The notes under the pieces are model-generated. The model was not told where the DNA came from, did no database searches, and saw only the letters and a list, made by a program, of their open reading frames with translations. Below are positions 13,993 to 20,077 of a stretch of 20,077 nt of DNA, piece after piece; within the stretch, counting starts at the first letter, position 1, and every line of letters begins with the position of its first letter. The stretch is from positions 1-20,077 of the forward strand of contig CAMMKL010000004.1 in the NCBI GenBank assembly GCA_946497265.1, written 5' to 3'. Source of the stretch: an uncultured Clostridia bacterium (lineage in GTDB: Bacteria > Bacillota > Clostridia > Oscillospirales > Acutalibacteraceae). A program made the position numbers and the translations under genes.

Positions 13993-14796
13993 GTGAAACG
14001 AAGAACGGCGGCGCTTTTGCTGTGCATAGGATTTCTTGTTTCGGTGTTGGCCGGATGTAAAATCGAATTTCCAGAAGATGTGGTGGAAAGCGGTTTGACT
14101 GTCCCGGTTGTGTCTTCTTCCGTGGAGGGGATCGATCCCGACGACCTTTTGCCTCCGGTTTCCTCGCAGGAGGAGGCATCACAGGCCGGGCAGGAGGTTT
14201 CCTCATTGCCCGCTTCAGAAGGGGCCGGGCAGTCGGCGGCCGGAGGAGGCAGCGCTGCGGTTTCCCAGGCTCCGGCATCTTCCGCCCAGCCGAAGGATGC
14301 CTACCAGACCGATCCGGTGCCCGCCGATAAGCCGAAGCCGGTGGAGCCGCAGGATACAGAGGCAAACGAACAGAAAAAGCTGACCTGCACCATCTCCATC
14401 CGATGTGATTCGATTTTGGATAATATACAGGACCTCACACCTGGAAAGGAAGGGTTGGTGCCCGCCGACGGGGTGATTCTATCCGCGCTGACGGTAGAAT
14501 TTTCAGAAGGGGAGTCGGTCTTCGACGTTCTTTTGCGGGAGACCAAACGCCGGCGCATCCATATGGAGTTCGTCGATACGCCGATCTACAACAGCGCCTA
14601 TATTGAAGGGATCAACAATCTGTACGAAAAAGATTGCGGCAGTGAAAGCGGCTGGATGTACAAGGTAAACGGCTGGTTCCCGAATTACGGTTGCAGCCGC
14701 TATCAATTAAAGGATGGGGACGTGGTGGAATGGGTGTACACCTGCGACCTTGGCCGAGATGTAGGCAATGAATGGAGCGGGGACTGGCAGAAATGA
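13993..14796 (+). CDS. Lipoprotein with DUF4430 (transcobalamin C-terminal-like) domain
   Basis: A 267-residue lipoprotein. The signal peptide ends in the lipobox VLAGC, so C22 would carry the lipid on the outer face of the membrane. Residues 30-125 are a low-complexity Ser/Gln/Ala/Pro linker. Residues 127-260 match DUF4430 (PF14478), a domain related to the C-terminal beta domain of transcobalamin and intrinsic factor: FDVLLRE (177-183), NSAYIEGINNLYEKDCG (200-216), SGWMYKVNGWFPNYG (219-233), YQLKDGDVVEWVYTCDLGRD (237-256). C215, C234 and C251 may allow a disulfide. GTG 13993 follows AGGAGG (13980-13985). The stop overlaps the next start as ATGA, so it is translated together with EcfT. In this riboswitch operon it is best explained as a B12-binding lipoprotein that hands the vitamin to the ECF S component; binding itself is inferred. 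Confidence 0.88.
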   Translation: MKRRTAALLLCIGFLVSVLAGCKIEFPEDVVESGLTVPVVSSSVEGIDPDDLLPPVSSQEEASQAGQEVSSLPASEGAGQSAAGGGSAAVSQAPASSAQPKDAYQTDPVPADKPKPVEPQDTEANEQKKLTCTISIRCDSILDNIQDLTPGKEGLVPADGVILSALTVEFSEGESVFDVLLRETKRRRIHMEFVDTPIYNSAYIEGINNLYEKDCGSESGWMYKVNGWFPNYGCSRYQLKDGDVVEWVYTCDLGRDVGNEWSGDWQK

Positions 14797-15680
14797 GAGA
14801 TGCGTTTTCGCGCTGCCATCCGGTGGTGAATTTCACCTATTTCACGGCGGTGCTGCTGTTTTCGATGTTTTTTATGCACCCGGTTTTCCTGGGAATTTCC
14901 CTTGCCGCTTCCATGGTGTATGCCATCTGGCTCAACGGCGGGCGGGCGATACGGTTCCAATTCCTTTATATGCTTCCCATGCTGTTGCTCGTGGCGCTGA
15001 TCAACCCTGCTTTTAACCATGAGGGGATGACCATCCTGGTGTATGTGAACGACAACCCCATCACGCTGGAATCCATTGTGTACGGCGTTGCCTCTGCGGT
15101 CATGTTCGTTTCGGTGGTCATCTGGTTTTCTTGTTACAATGCGGTAATGACCTCGGATAAATTTATTTATCTGTTCGGCCGGGTGATCCCTGCGCTTTCC
15201 CTGATTCTGTCCATGGTGCTGCGCTTCGTCCCCAAGTTCAAGGCCCAGGCCCGTGTGATCTCCAATGCGCAGAAATGCATAGGGCGCGATGTATCCAACG
15301 GCAATTTGTGGACAAGAGCGCGCAATGGGGTAAAGATCCTCTCCATTTTGGTAACTTGGGCGCTGGAAAACGCCATTGAGACGGCGGATTCCATGCGTTC
15401 CCGGGGTTATGGGCTTAAGGGGAGGACGAGCTTTTCCCATTACCGGTTTGGGCAAAGGGACAAGCTGTTGCTGACAACGCTTGGGCTTTTGATCTTTTGC
15501 GTGCTGGCAGGGGCCCTTTTGCAGGAGAATAGCATTCAGTATTTTCCTTATATTAAAATAAACGCGGCGACGGCCCGCAGTGTGTTGGTATATACGGCCT
15601 ACTTTTTGCTGTGCATGCTGCCTGTGGGATTGAATATCTGGGAGGAATGGACATGGCGTCGCTTATATTCGAAGCTTTGA
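14793..15680 (+). CDS. ecfT: ECF transporter transmembrane (T) component
   Basis: A 295-residue membrane protein of the EcfT family. Hydrophobic helices are visible at about 16-48, 54-72, 93-115, 128-143, 225-243 and 262-283. Between them lies the long cytoplasmic helical region (about 144-220) that couples to the ATPases; ADSMRSRGYG (198-207) is the second of the small-Arg-Gly coupling motifs. EcfT links the two ATPase domains to the substrate-specific S component. ATG 14793 overlaps the lipoprotein stop in ATGA; an in-frame ATG at 14772 is possible but would overlap more. The gene overlaps the following ATPase by 28 bases. Being in the operon with its own ATPase and S component, it is a dedicated (group I) module rather than a shared one. 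Confidence 0.92.
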   Translation: MRDAFSRCHPVVNFTYFTAVLLFSMFFMHPVFLGISLAASMVYAIWLNGGRAIRFQFLYMLPMLLLVALINPAFNHEGMTILVYVNDNPITLESIVYGVASAVMFVSVVIWFSCYNAVMTSDKFIYLFGRVIPALSLILSMVLRFVPKFKAQARVISNAQKCIGRDVSNGNLWTRARNGVKILSILVTWALENAIETADSMRSRGYGLKGRTSFSHYRFGQRDKLLLTTLGLLIFCVLAGALLQENSIQYFPYIKINAATARSVLVYTAYFLLCMLPVGLNIWEEWTWRRLYSKL

Positions 15681-17341
15681 GTTTCGCGTACCCGCAGGCG
15701 CAGCGGCGCGCACTAAACGAGGTTTCCCTTACCATTGGGAACGGGGAGTTTGCGGTGCTGTGCGGGCGTTCCGGCTGCGGTAAAAGCACCCTTCTGCGCC
15801 ACTGCAAAACCGTGCTTACCCCGCACGGGCGGCGCAAAGGCCGGGTGCTGTTCGGCGGGGTTCCGCTTGATAAGGTAAGTTTTCGCGACCAGTCTGAAAA
15901 GATCGGATTTGTGCTGCAAAATCCCGACAACCAGATTGTGACGGACAAGGTTTGGCATGAACTGGCCTTTGGTCTGGAAAGCTTGGGGATGGATCAGAAG
16001 ACGATCCGGTTACGGGTAGCCGAAATGGCGAGCTTTTTCGGTATTCAGAAATGGTTTATGAAAAATGTGTCGGAGCTTTCGGGCGGGCAAAAGCAGCTTT
16101 TGAATCTGGCTTCCATCATGGCGATGCAGCCGGAGCTTTTGATTTTGGACGAGCCTACCTCACAGCTTGACCCAATTGCCGCCTCTGAGTTTTTGGAGAC
16201 GGTGAAAAAAATCAACCGTGAGCTTGGGACCACGGTGCTCCTGACGGAGCACCGGCTGGAGGAGGCTTTCCCGATGGCCGACCGGGTAATCGTGATGGAA
16301 GAAGGGGCGGTCATCGCGGATGGGGAGCCGAGTACAGTGGGGGATATGCTCAAGGAAGCTTCCCACGATTTATTTTGCGCCATGCCGGCAGCCATGCAGA
16401 TCTATGCCCAGGTGGACGGACCGGCCCCGTGCCCGCTTACGGTGCGGGACGGCCGGCGTTTCCTGTCTTCCCTTTGGCCGGAGAATCCTCCCGCTTTCCG
16501 CCGAATTGCAGTTCCGGAGGCGGAAGGAAATGGGAGCGCGGCGGTAGAGATCAAAGAAGCCTGGTTTCGCTATGAAAAAGATGGAGCCGACGTGGTGAAA
16601 GGGCTGAACCTGGCTATTCCGGAAGGCTGCTTTTACGCCATTGTGGGGGGCAACGGTACCGGAAAAACGACTACCATTCATCTGATGAGCGGTATTCTGC
16701 GGCCGTATCGCGGAAAAATACGGCTATTTGGCAAGGAAATTCAAAAGTATAGAGATAACGAATTGTTTACCAATCTACTGGGCGTACTCCCACAGAACCC
16801 GCAGGCGCTCTTTGTTAAGAAAACGGTGCGGCTTGACCTTCTGGAAATGCTCAGCCGGGAAAAAGGCTCCAAGGAAGAAAAAGAAAAGCGGATCCTGGAA
16901 GCCGCACGGCAGGTTGACATGGAAGGGCTGTTGGAGCGGCACCCCTATGATTTGAGCGGAGGGGAGCAGCAGCGAGCTGCTTTGGCCAAAGTGCTGCTGC
17001 TAAAACCGCGTATATTGTTGATGGACGAGCCCACCAAGGGGCTGGACAATGCCTTTAAGGATAAGCTGGCCGGCATTCTGAACCGGTTGAAAGCCGGGGG
17101 CACGACCATTGTGATGGTGTCCCACGATATTGAATTCTGTGCCCGTTATGCCGGTCGCTGCGCTATGTTTTTTGACGGCAGTGTGGTGACGGAGGATACT
17201 CCAAACCGCTTCTTTTCGGGCAACAGCTTTTATACGACTTCGGCCAATCGGATGTCCCGCCATCTGTTTGAAAATGCAGTGACCGTAGAGGATGTGATTA
17301 CCTTATGCAGGCAAAATCAAAATCAGGCGGCAAACGCTTAA
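15653..17341 (+). CDS. ecfA: Fused double ATPase of an ECF-type B12 transporter
   Basis: A 562-residue cytoplasmic protein with two ABC ATPase domains in one chain. Domain one: Walker A GRSGCGKST (38-46), Q-loop Q89 in LQNPDNQ, the coupling groove segment around VWHELAFGLE (100-109), signature LSGGQKQ (142-148), Walker B LLILDEPTS (162-170), switch H200. Domain two: GGNGTGKTT (332-340), Q381, signature LSGGEQQ (434-440), ILLMDEPTK (454-462), H491. All catalytic motifs are intact in both halves. A linker of about 60 residues (240-298) joins them. It replaces separate EcfA and EcfA' subunits. ATG 15653 is seven bases after GGAGG (15641-15645); ATG 15647 is too close to it. The gene overlaps EcfT at its start and the S component by 37 bases at its end. 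Confidence 0.95.
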   Translation: MASLIFEALSFAYPQAQRRALNEVSLTIGNGEFAVLCGRSGCGKSTLLRHCKTVLTPHGRRKGRVLFGGVPLDKVSFRDQSEKIGFVLQNPDNQIVTDKVWHELAFGLESLGMDQKTIRLRVAEMASFFGIQKWFMKNVSELSGGQKQLLNLASIMAMQPELLILDEPTSQLDPIAASEFLETVKKINRELGTTVLLTEHRLEEAFPMADRVIVMEEGAVIADGEPSTVGDMLKEASHDLFCAMPAAMQIYAQVDGPAPCPLTVRDGRRFLSSLWPENPPAFRRIAVPEAEGNGSAAVEIKEAWFRYEKDGADVVKGLNLAIPEGCFYAIVGGNGTGKTTTIHLMSGILRPYRGKIRLFGKEIQKYRDNELFTNLLGVLPQNPQALFVKKTVRLDLLEMLSREKGSKEEKEKRILEAARQVDMEGLLERHPYDLSGGEQQRAALAKVLLLKPRILLMDEPTKGLDNAFKDKLAGILNRLKAGGTTIVMVSHDIEFCARYAGRCAMFFDGSVVTEDTPNRFFSGNSFYTTSANRMSRHLFENAVTVEDVITLCRQNQNQAANA

Positions 17342-18054
17342 ATAAACGCACCCTGGTGGCTTCGGCCCTTATCTTGCTGGTCATTCCCGCTACCATCGTG
17401 TTCGGCATCTTTGTGCTCAACGACCGAAAATATTACCTGATCAGCCTTCTGATTATCGTTTACACCATGCTGCCCTTTTTTATGGTGTTTGAAAAGCGTA
17501 AGCCGCAGGCGAGGGAAATTGTGGTGATCTCGGTGCTTGCTGCGCTGGCGGTGGCGGGCCGGGTTGCGTTTTTCATGCTGCCTCAGTTTAAGCCCGTGGT
17601 GGCGCTCGTGATCATCGCGGGGGTATGCTTTGGCGGGGAAGCCGGTTTCCTGGTGGGGGCGGTCTCCGGGTTTGTTTCCAACTTTTTCTTTGGGCAGGGG
17701 CCCTGGACGCCCTGGCAGATGTTCTGCTTTGGGATCATCGGTTTTTTGGCCGGGGTGCTGGTGCAAAAAGGCTGGCTGAGCCGGAACCGGGTGCCGCTGA
17801 GCATCTTCGGGGCGCTGGCTACGCTCTTGATTTACGGCGGCATCATCAACCTGGGGTCTTTGTTTATGACGACGCCGCACTTTACCTGGCAGGGGCTGCT
17901 GGCTTTTTATGTTTCCGCCTTCCCGATGGATCTGGTGCATGTGGCGTCTACCTTTGCGGTGTTACTGCTGCTCTCCAAACCCATGATGGAAAAGCTGGAG
18001 CGCATTAAAATAAAATATGGATTGATTGAGCCGGAACCAGAACAGGCGCTTTAA
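17305..18054 (+). CDS. cbrT: ECF transporter S component, probably cobalamin-specific (CbrT-like)
   Basis: A 249-residue membrane protein with hydrophobic helices near 17-37, 45-61, 72-92, 98-125, 140-155, 166-186 and 198-224. The segment GGEAGFLVGAVSGFVSNFFFGQGPWTPWQM (about 110-139) with the aromatic 'GQGPWTPWQM' part is typical of S components that solicit large vitamins. The B12 riboswitch upstream and the DUF4430 lipoprotein point to cobalamin or a precursor such as cobinamide, as proposed for CbrT. The ATG at 17305 lies inside the ATPase gene; only a weak GAGG precedes it, so translation probably depends on coupling to the upstream gene. The ECF ATPase and T component are cotranscribed. 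The substrate assignment is inference from context; the S-component call is firm. Confidence 0.85.
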   Translation: MQAKSKSGGKRLNKRTLVASALILLVIPATIVFGIFVLNDRKYYLISLLIIVYTMLPFFMVFEKRKPQAREIVVISVLAALAVAGRVAFFMLPQFKPVVALVIIAGVCFGGEAGFLVGAVSGFVSNFFFGQGPWTPWQMFCFGIIGFLAGVLVQKGWLSRNRVPLSIFGALATLLIYGGIINLGSLFMTTPHFTWQGLLAFYVSAFPMDLVHVASTFAVLLLLSKPMMEKLERIKIKYGLIEPEPEQAL

Positions 18055-18086
18055 GAGGGTATCTAACAGTTGAATAGGAATCATTA

Positions 18087-18133
18087 CAGGGCTTACCAGC
18101 TGCGTATTGCAATTGGGGAAGCCCTGTGCTTTT
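18087..18133 (+). terminator. Probable terminator of the B12 operon
   Basis: CAGGGCTT (18087-18094) and AAGCCCTG (18119-18126) form an 8-base stem with a long loop, followed shortly by CTTTTA. The T run is weak, so efficiency may be modest. Confidence 0.55.
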
Positions 18134-18436
18134 ATAAGCTGTTTGAATTCCCTTTGTTTTGGAGCAAGCGCAACTAGGTAAACTTATTCCCGGGTTGCTT
18201 AAGAAGCGCTAGGTGGCGGCCGCGGTATATTTTGTTCCCTTTTGAAAGATATGGACGAAATTTGTGGATATTGTTGTTTTGCACAGCTGGCTTTTCGAAT
18301 AATAAAAGCAGAATAATATAAATTGACCACTCTTTAGTTCCGATTTGGAATAGCCAAAAGCGAAAGAATGTAGTATTCTGATAAAAATAAGGGAGCAGAT
18401 AGCAATTTTTCATATGCAATACCGCAATAAATTGTA
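18134..18436. other. AT-rich intergenic stretch, no supported gene
   Basis: A 102-codon open frame on the minus strand (18174-18482) has no ribosome binding site and a composition expected of AT-rich non-coding DNA. I find no structured RNA signal or repeat here. Confidence 0.5.
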
Positions 18437-18466
18437 TTGCCCGCCGAATGACAGAGGTGTTATAAT
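18437..18466 (+). promoter_or_regulatory. Promoter of the beta-helix protein gene
   Basis: TTGCCC (18437-18442), an 18-base spacer and a perfect TATAAT (18461-18466). Transcription would start near 18473, leaving a 5' leader of about 155 bases before the start codon at 18628. Confidence 0.65.
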
Positions 18467-18574
18467 TTATATAAATTAACATATAGACAAGATAATATCT
18501 ATATATTTTGTGTTTAAACCGCTATTTGAATAAAGAAGAAGACGTACTATTGCCAAATATAAGCCAAGGGGGTG

Positions 18575-18634
18575 ATGTGCAACACACTTTTTGTAAGATA
18601 TCCAACATCAGAAAACGAGGTGCACAAATGTTGA
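18575..18634 (+). CDS. Possible 19-codon upstream open frame
   Basis: ATG 18575 closely follows the purine-rich AAGGGGG (18566-18572 area) and opens a 19-codon frame (MCNTLFVRYPTSENEVHKC) whose stop at 18632-18634 overlaps the start codon of the next gene by seven bases. The spacing to the purines is short (about three bases). It could be a leader frame that couples translation to the beta-helix gene, or chance. Confidence 0.2.
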   Translation: MCNTLFVRYPTSENEVHKC

Positions 18635-20077
18635 AAGGAAAAATCAAAAAACTGGAAGCGATCGTCCTTGCCGTGGCTCTGCTCTTCAGCATGACGGCGG
18701 GCAGCCTGACCGTGCAGGCAGCAGAGGACGGCGAAACCGTCGGTACGTCCTATTATCTGGATTCTGAAGACGGCGACGATAATGCCAAAGGGACCAGCCC
18801 ATCCACGGCGTGGAAATCTCTTAATAAACTGGAAGGGATTACGTTCCAGCCGGGCGATAAAATTTTGTTGAAAGCCGGCTCACAGTTTACCGGCGGATTG
18901 CAGCCGCAGGGTTCCGGTACCGCCGAGAATCCGATCACGGTAGACATCTACAACGGCGATGCCATTGGGAAGGACGCCGGAGAACGCGCCGTAATCAACG
19001 GCCAAGGCCAGGTAAGAAATACCATATTCCTGGAAAACCTGGAATATTGGAACATCAGCAACCTGGAAATCACCAATACAGGCGCGGCCAGGGAAGCCCG
19101 CGCGGGCGTTATGGTGGAAATCAATGAGGAAGGCGTGTACGACGGGATTCATTTAAATAACCTGTTTGTCCATGACGTAAACGGTGATATCGTCAATAAG
19201 AGCGACAACGGCGGTATCTACTATATCAACCGTTTTCCCGGAACGCTGGAAGGCACTGAAATTTGCCGGTACAATGACATCTCGGTGCAGAACTGCTATG
19301 TAAAAGACGTCAGCCGGACCGGTATTTCCATCGGCTGGTTCCTCAACAGCCAGTTTATCGAGGACGAGTACAGCAAAAACGGCGGCCGTGTGGAAGGAAA
19401 AATTCCTGATTTGATCGACCGCTTTTATAACACGAACGTGGTGATCCGCAACAACTATGTGGAGAACGCAGGCGGCGACGCGATTGTACCCATGTATTCC
19501 AGCAGCCCGTTGATTGAATACAACATTTCCAACCGGGCCTGCAAGGATATGCCTGAGGCGGGCAACCAGTACAGCGCGGCTATCTGGCCATGGAGATGCA
19601 TTGACTCTGTGTTCCAGTTCAACGAGGCTTATGATTCTGTAATCAACGGCGACGGCCAGGCCTATGACTGCGACTGGAGCGTAGGCACTACCTACCAGTA
19701 TAACTACAGCCACGACAACGAAGGCGGATTTATGCTGGTGTGCCAGGCGCAGGTGCTGGACAGCGTGATCCGTTACAATGTGAGCCAGAACGACCTGAGA
19801 AGCATCTTTATGCTCTCAAACACCAATATGGCGGAGGCCTACAACAATACGATCTATGTCAAAGAAGGCACCGACATTTACGCGAATTACAGCGGCAAGC
19901 TCAACCTGCAGAACAACATCTTCTATTATGCGGGCGAAACTCCGGCCAATGCCAACTGGAGCCGCAACGGCACGTACGACAACAACCTGTATTACGGGTT
20001 TGCCAACGTACCGGAAAACGACGCGAACGCGATTGTAGCCGACCCGATGCTGGTAGACCCCGGTAAGGGCGGCGACG
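18628..20077 (+). CDS. Secreted right-handed beta-helix protein, 3' end outside the window
   Basis: The frame is open for 483 codons to the end of the window, so the protein is partial. A signal peptide (basic start, hydrophobic 11-27, cleavage near VQA-AED at 31-33) shows export. Residues 41-65 (YYLDSEDGDDNAKG...TAWKSL) followed by QPGDKILLKAG are the usual entry of secreted parallel beta-helix proteins of the pectate-lyase-like fold. The rest repeats short strands rich in Asn ladders (IRNNYVENAG, IEYNISN, FQFNEAY, YQYNYSH, IRYNVSQ, AYNNTIY, LQNNIFYY). Such proteins are often polysaccharide lyases or glycan-binding; I cannot name a substrate or active site. ATG 18628 follows GAGG (18617-18620) by seven bases. 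It has its own promoter and is separate from the B12 operon. Confidence 0.8.
   Translation, partial: MLKGKIKKLEAIVLAVALLFSMTAGSLTVQAAEDGETVGTSYYLDSEDGDDNAKGTSPSTAWKSLNKLEGITFQPGDKILLKAGSQFTGGLQPQGSGTAENPITVDIYNGDAIGKDAGERAVINGQGQVRNTIFLENLEYWNISNLEITNTGAAREARAGVMVEINEEGVYDGIHLNNLFVHDVNGDIVNKSDNGGIYYINRFPGTLEGTEICRYNDISVQNCYVKDVSRTGISIGWFLNSQFIEDEYSKNGGRVEGKIPDLIDRFYNTNVVIRNNYVENAGGDAIVPMYSSSPLIEYNISNRACKDMPEAGNQYSAAIWPWRCIDSVFQFNEAYDSVINGDGQAYDCDWSVGTTYQYNYSHDNEGGFMLVCQAQVLDSVIRYNVSQNDLRSIFMLSNTNMAEAYNNTIYVKEGTDIYANYSGKLNLQNNIFYYAGETPANANWSRNGTYDNNLYYGFANVPENDANAIVADPMLVDPGKGGD

Noticed and set aside
18174..18482. 102-codon minus-strand frame in the AT-rich gap
   Set aside because: No ribosome binding site, covers the predicted promoter of the + strand gene, and shows the Asn/Ile/Lys/Tyr bias of AT-rich non-coding DNA.
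1..20077. Mobile elements, CRISPR arrays, tRNA genes, toxin-antitoxin pairs
   Set aside because: I looked for transposase-like frames, regularly spaced repeats, tRNA T-loop signatures and small paired genes and found none that hold up.

Overview
The window reads as a chromosomal segment of a Gram-positive anaerobe of the class Clostridia, probably a gut Oscillospiraceae-like organism. Evidence: AGGAGG-type ribosome binding sites with frequent GTG/TTG starts, a FeoB-associated Cys-rich membrane protein, ECF vitamin transport, surface proteins with a C-terminal 'TGD + membrane helix + basic tail' anchor, and a moderate GC content with AT-rich intergenic regions. All supported genes lie on the + strand. 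I see no tRNA, rRNA, CRISPR array, insertion sequence or phage gene.

Layout. (1) 217-1965: a DeoR-family repressor and a PfkB-family sugar kinase, a compact sugar-phosphate module. (2) 1966-2450: a long gap that probably holds a structured RNA (about 2222-2417) of a family I cannot name with confidence. (3) 2452-6193: a ferrous-iron uptake operon, feoA-like, feoA, feoB, a Cys-rich membrane protein and a short DtxR/MntR-like regulator. It has a strong promoter, three copies of the dyad GTTAGC-N4-GCTAAC and a clear terminator. The regulator keeps the helix-turn-helix but seems to have lost the usual metal ligands. (4) 6473-11070: two secreted proteins, a DUF4874/DUF4832 protein and a large cell-surface protein with three beta-sandwich modules, helical FIVAR-like spacers and a TGD anchor, closed by a terminator.

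(5) 11185-18133: the most interesting part. A strong promoter drives a cobalamin (B12) riboswitch followed by an intrinsic terminator, then five genes. They encode a cell-surface beta-propeller on a helical-repeat stalk with a TGD anchor, a lipoprotein with a DUF4430 (transcobalamin-C-terminal-like) domain, an EcfT membrane subunit, a fused double ECF ATPase, and an S component that is probably CbrT (B12). The last four genes overlap or nearly touch. Together they look like a complete Gram-positive B12 capture-and-import line: propeller at the surface, lipoprotein at the membrane, ECF transporter for import. The propeller recalls, by role and fold rather than by shown homology, the Bacteroides BtuG propeller; the lipoprotein recalls the cobalamin-binding beta domain of intrinsic factor.

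(6) 18134-20077: an AT-rich gap with a good promoter, then the first 483 codons of a secreted right-handed beta-helix (pectate-lyase-like) protein that runs off the window.
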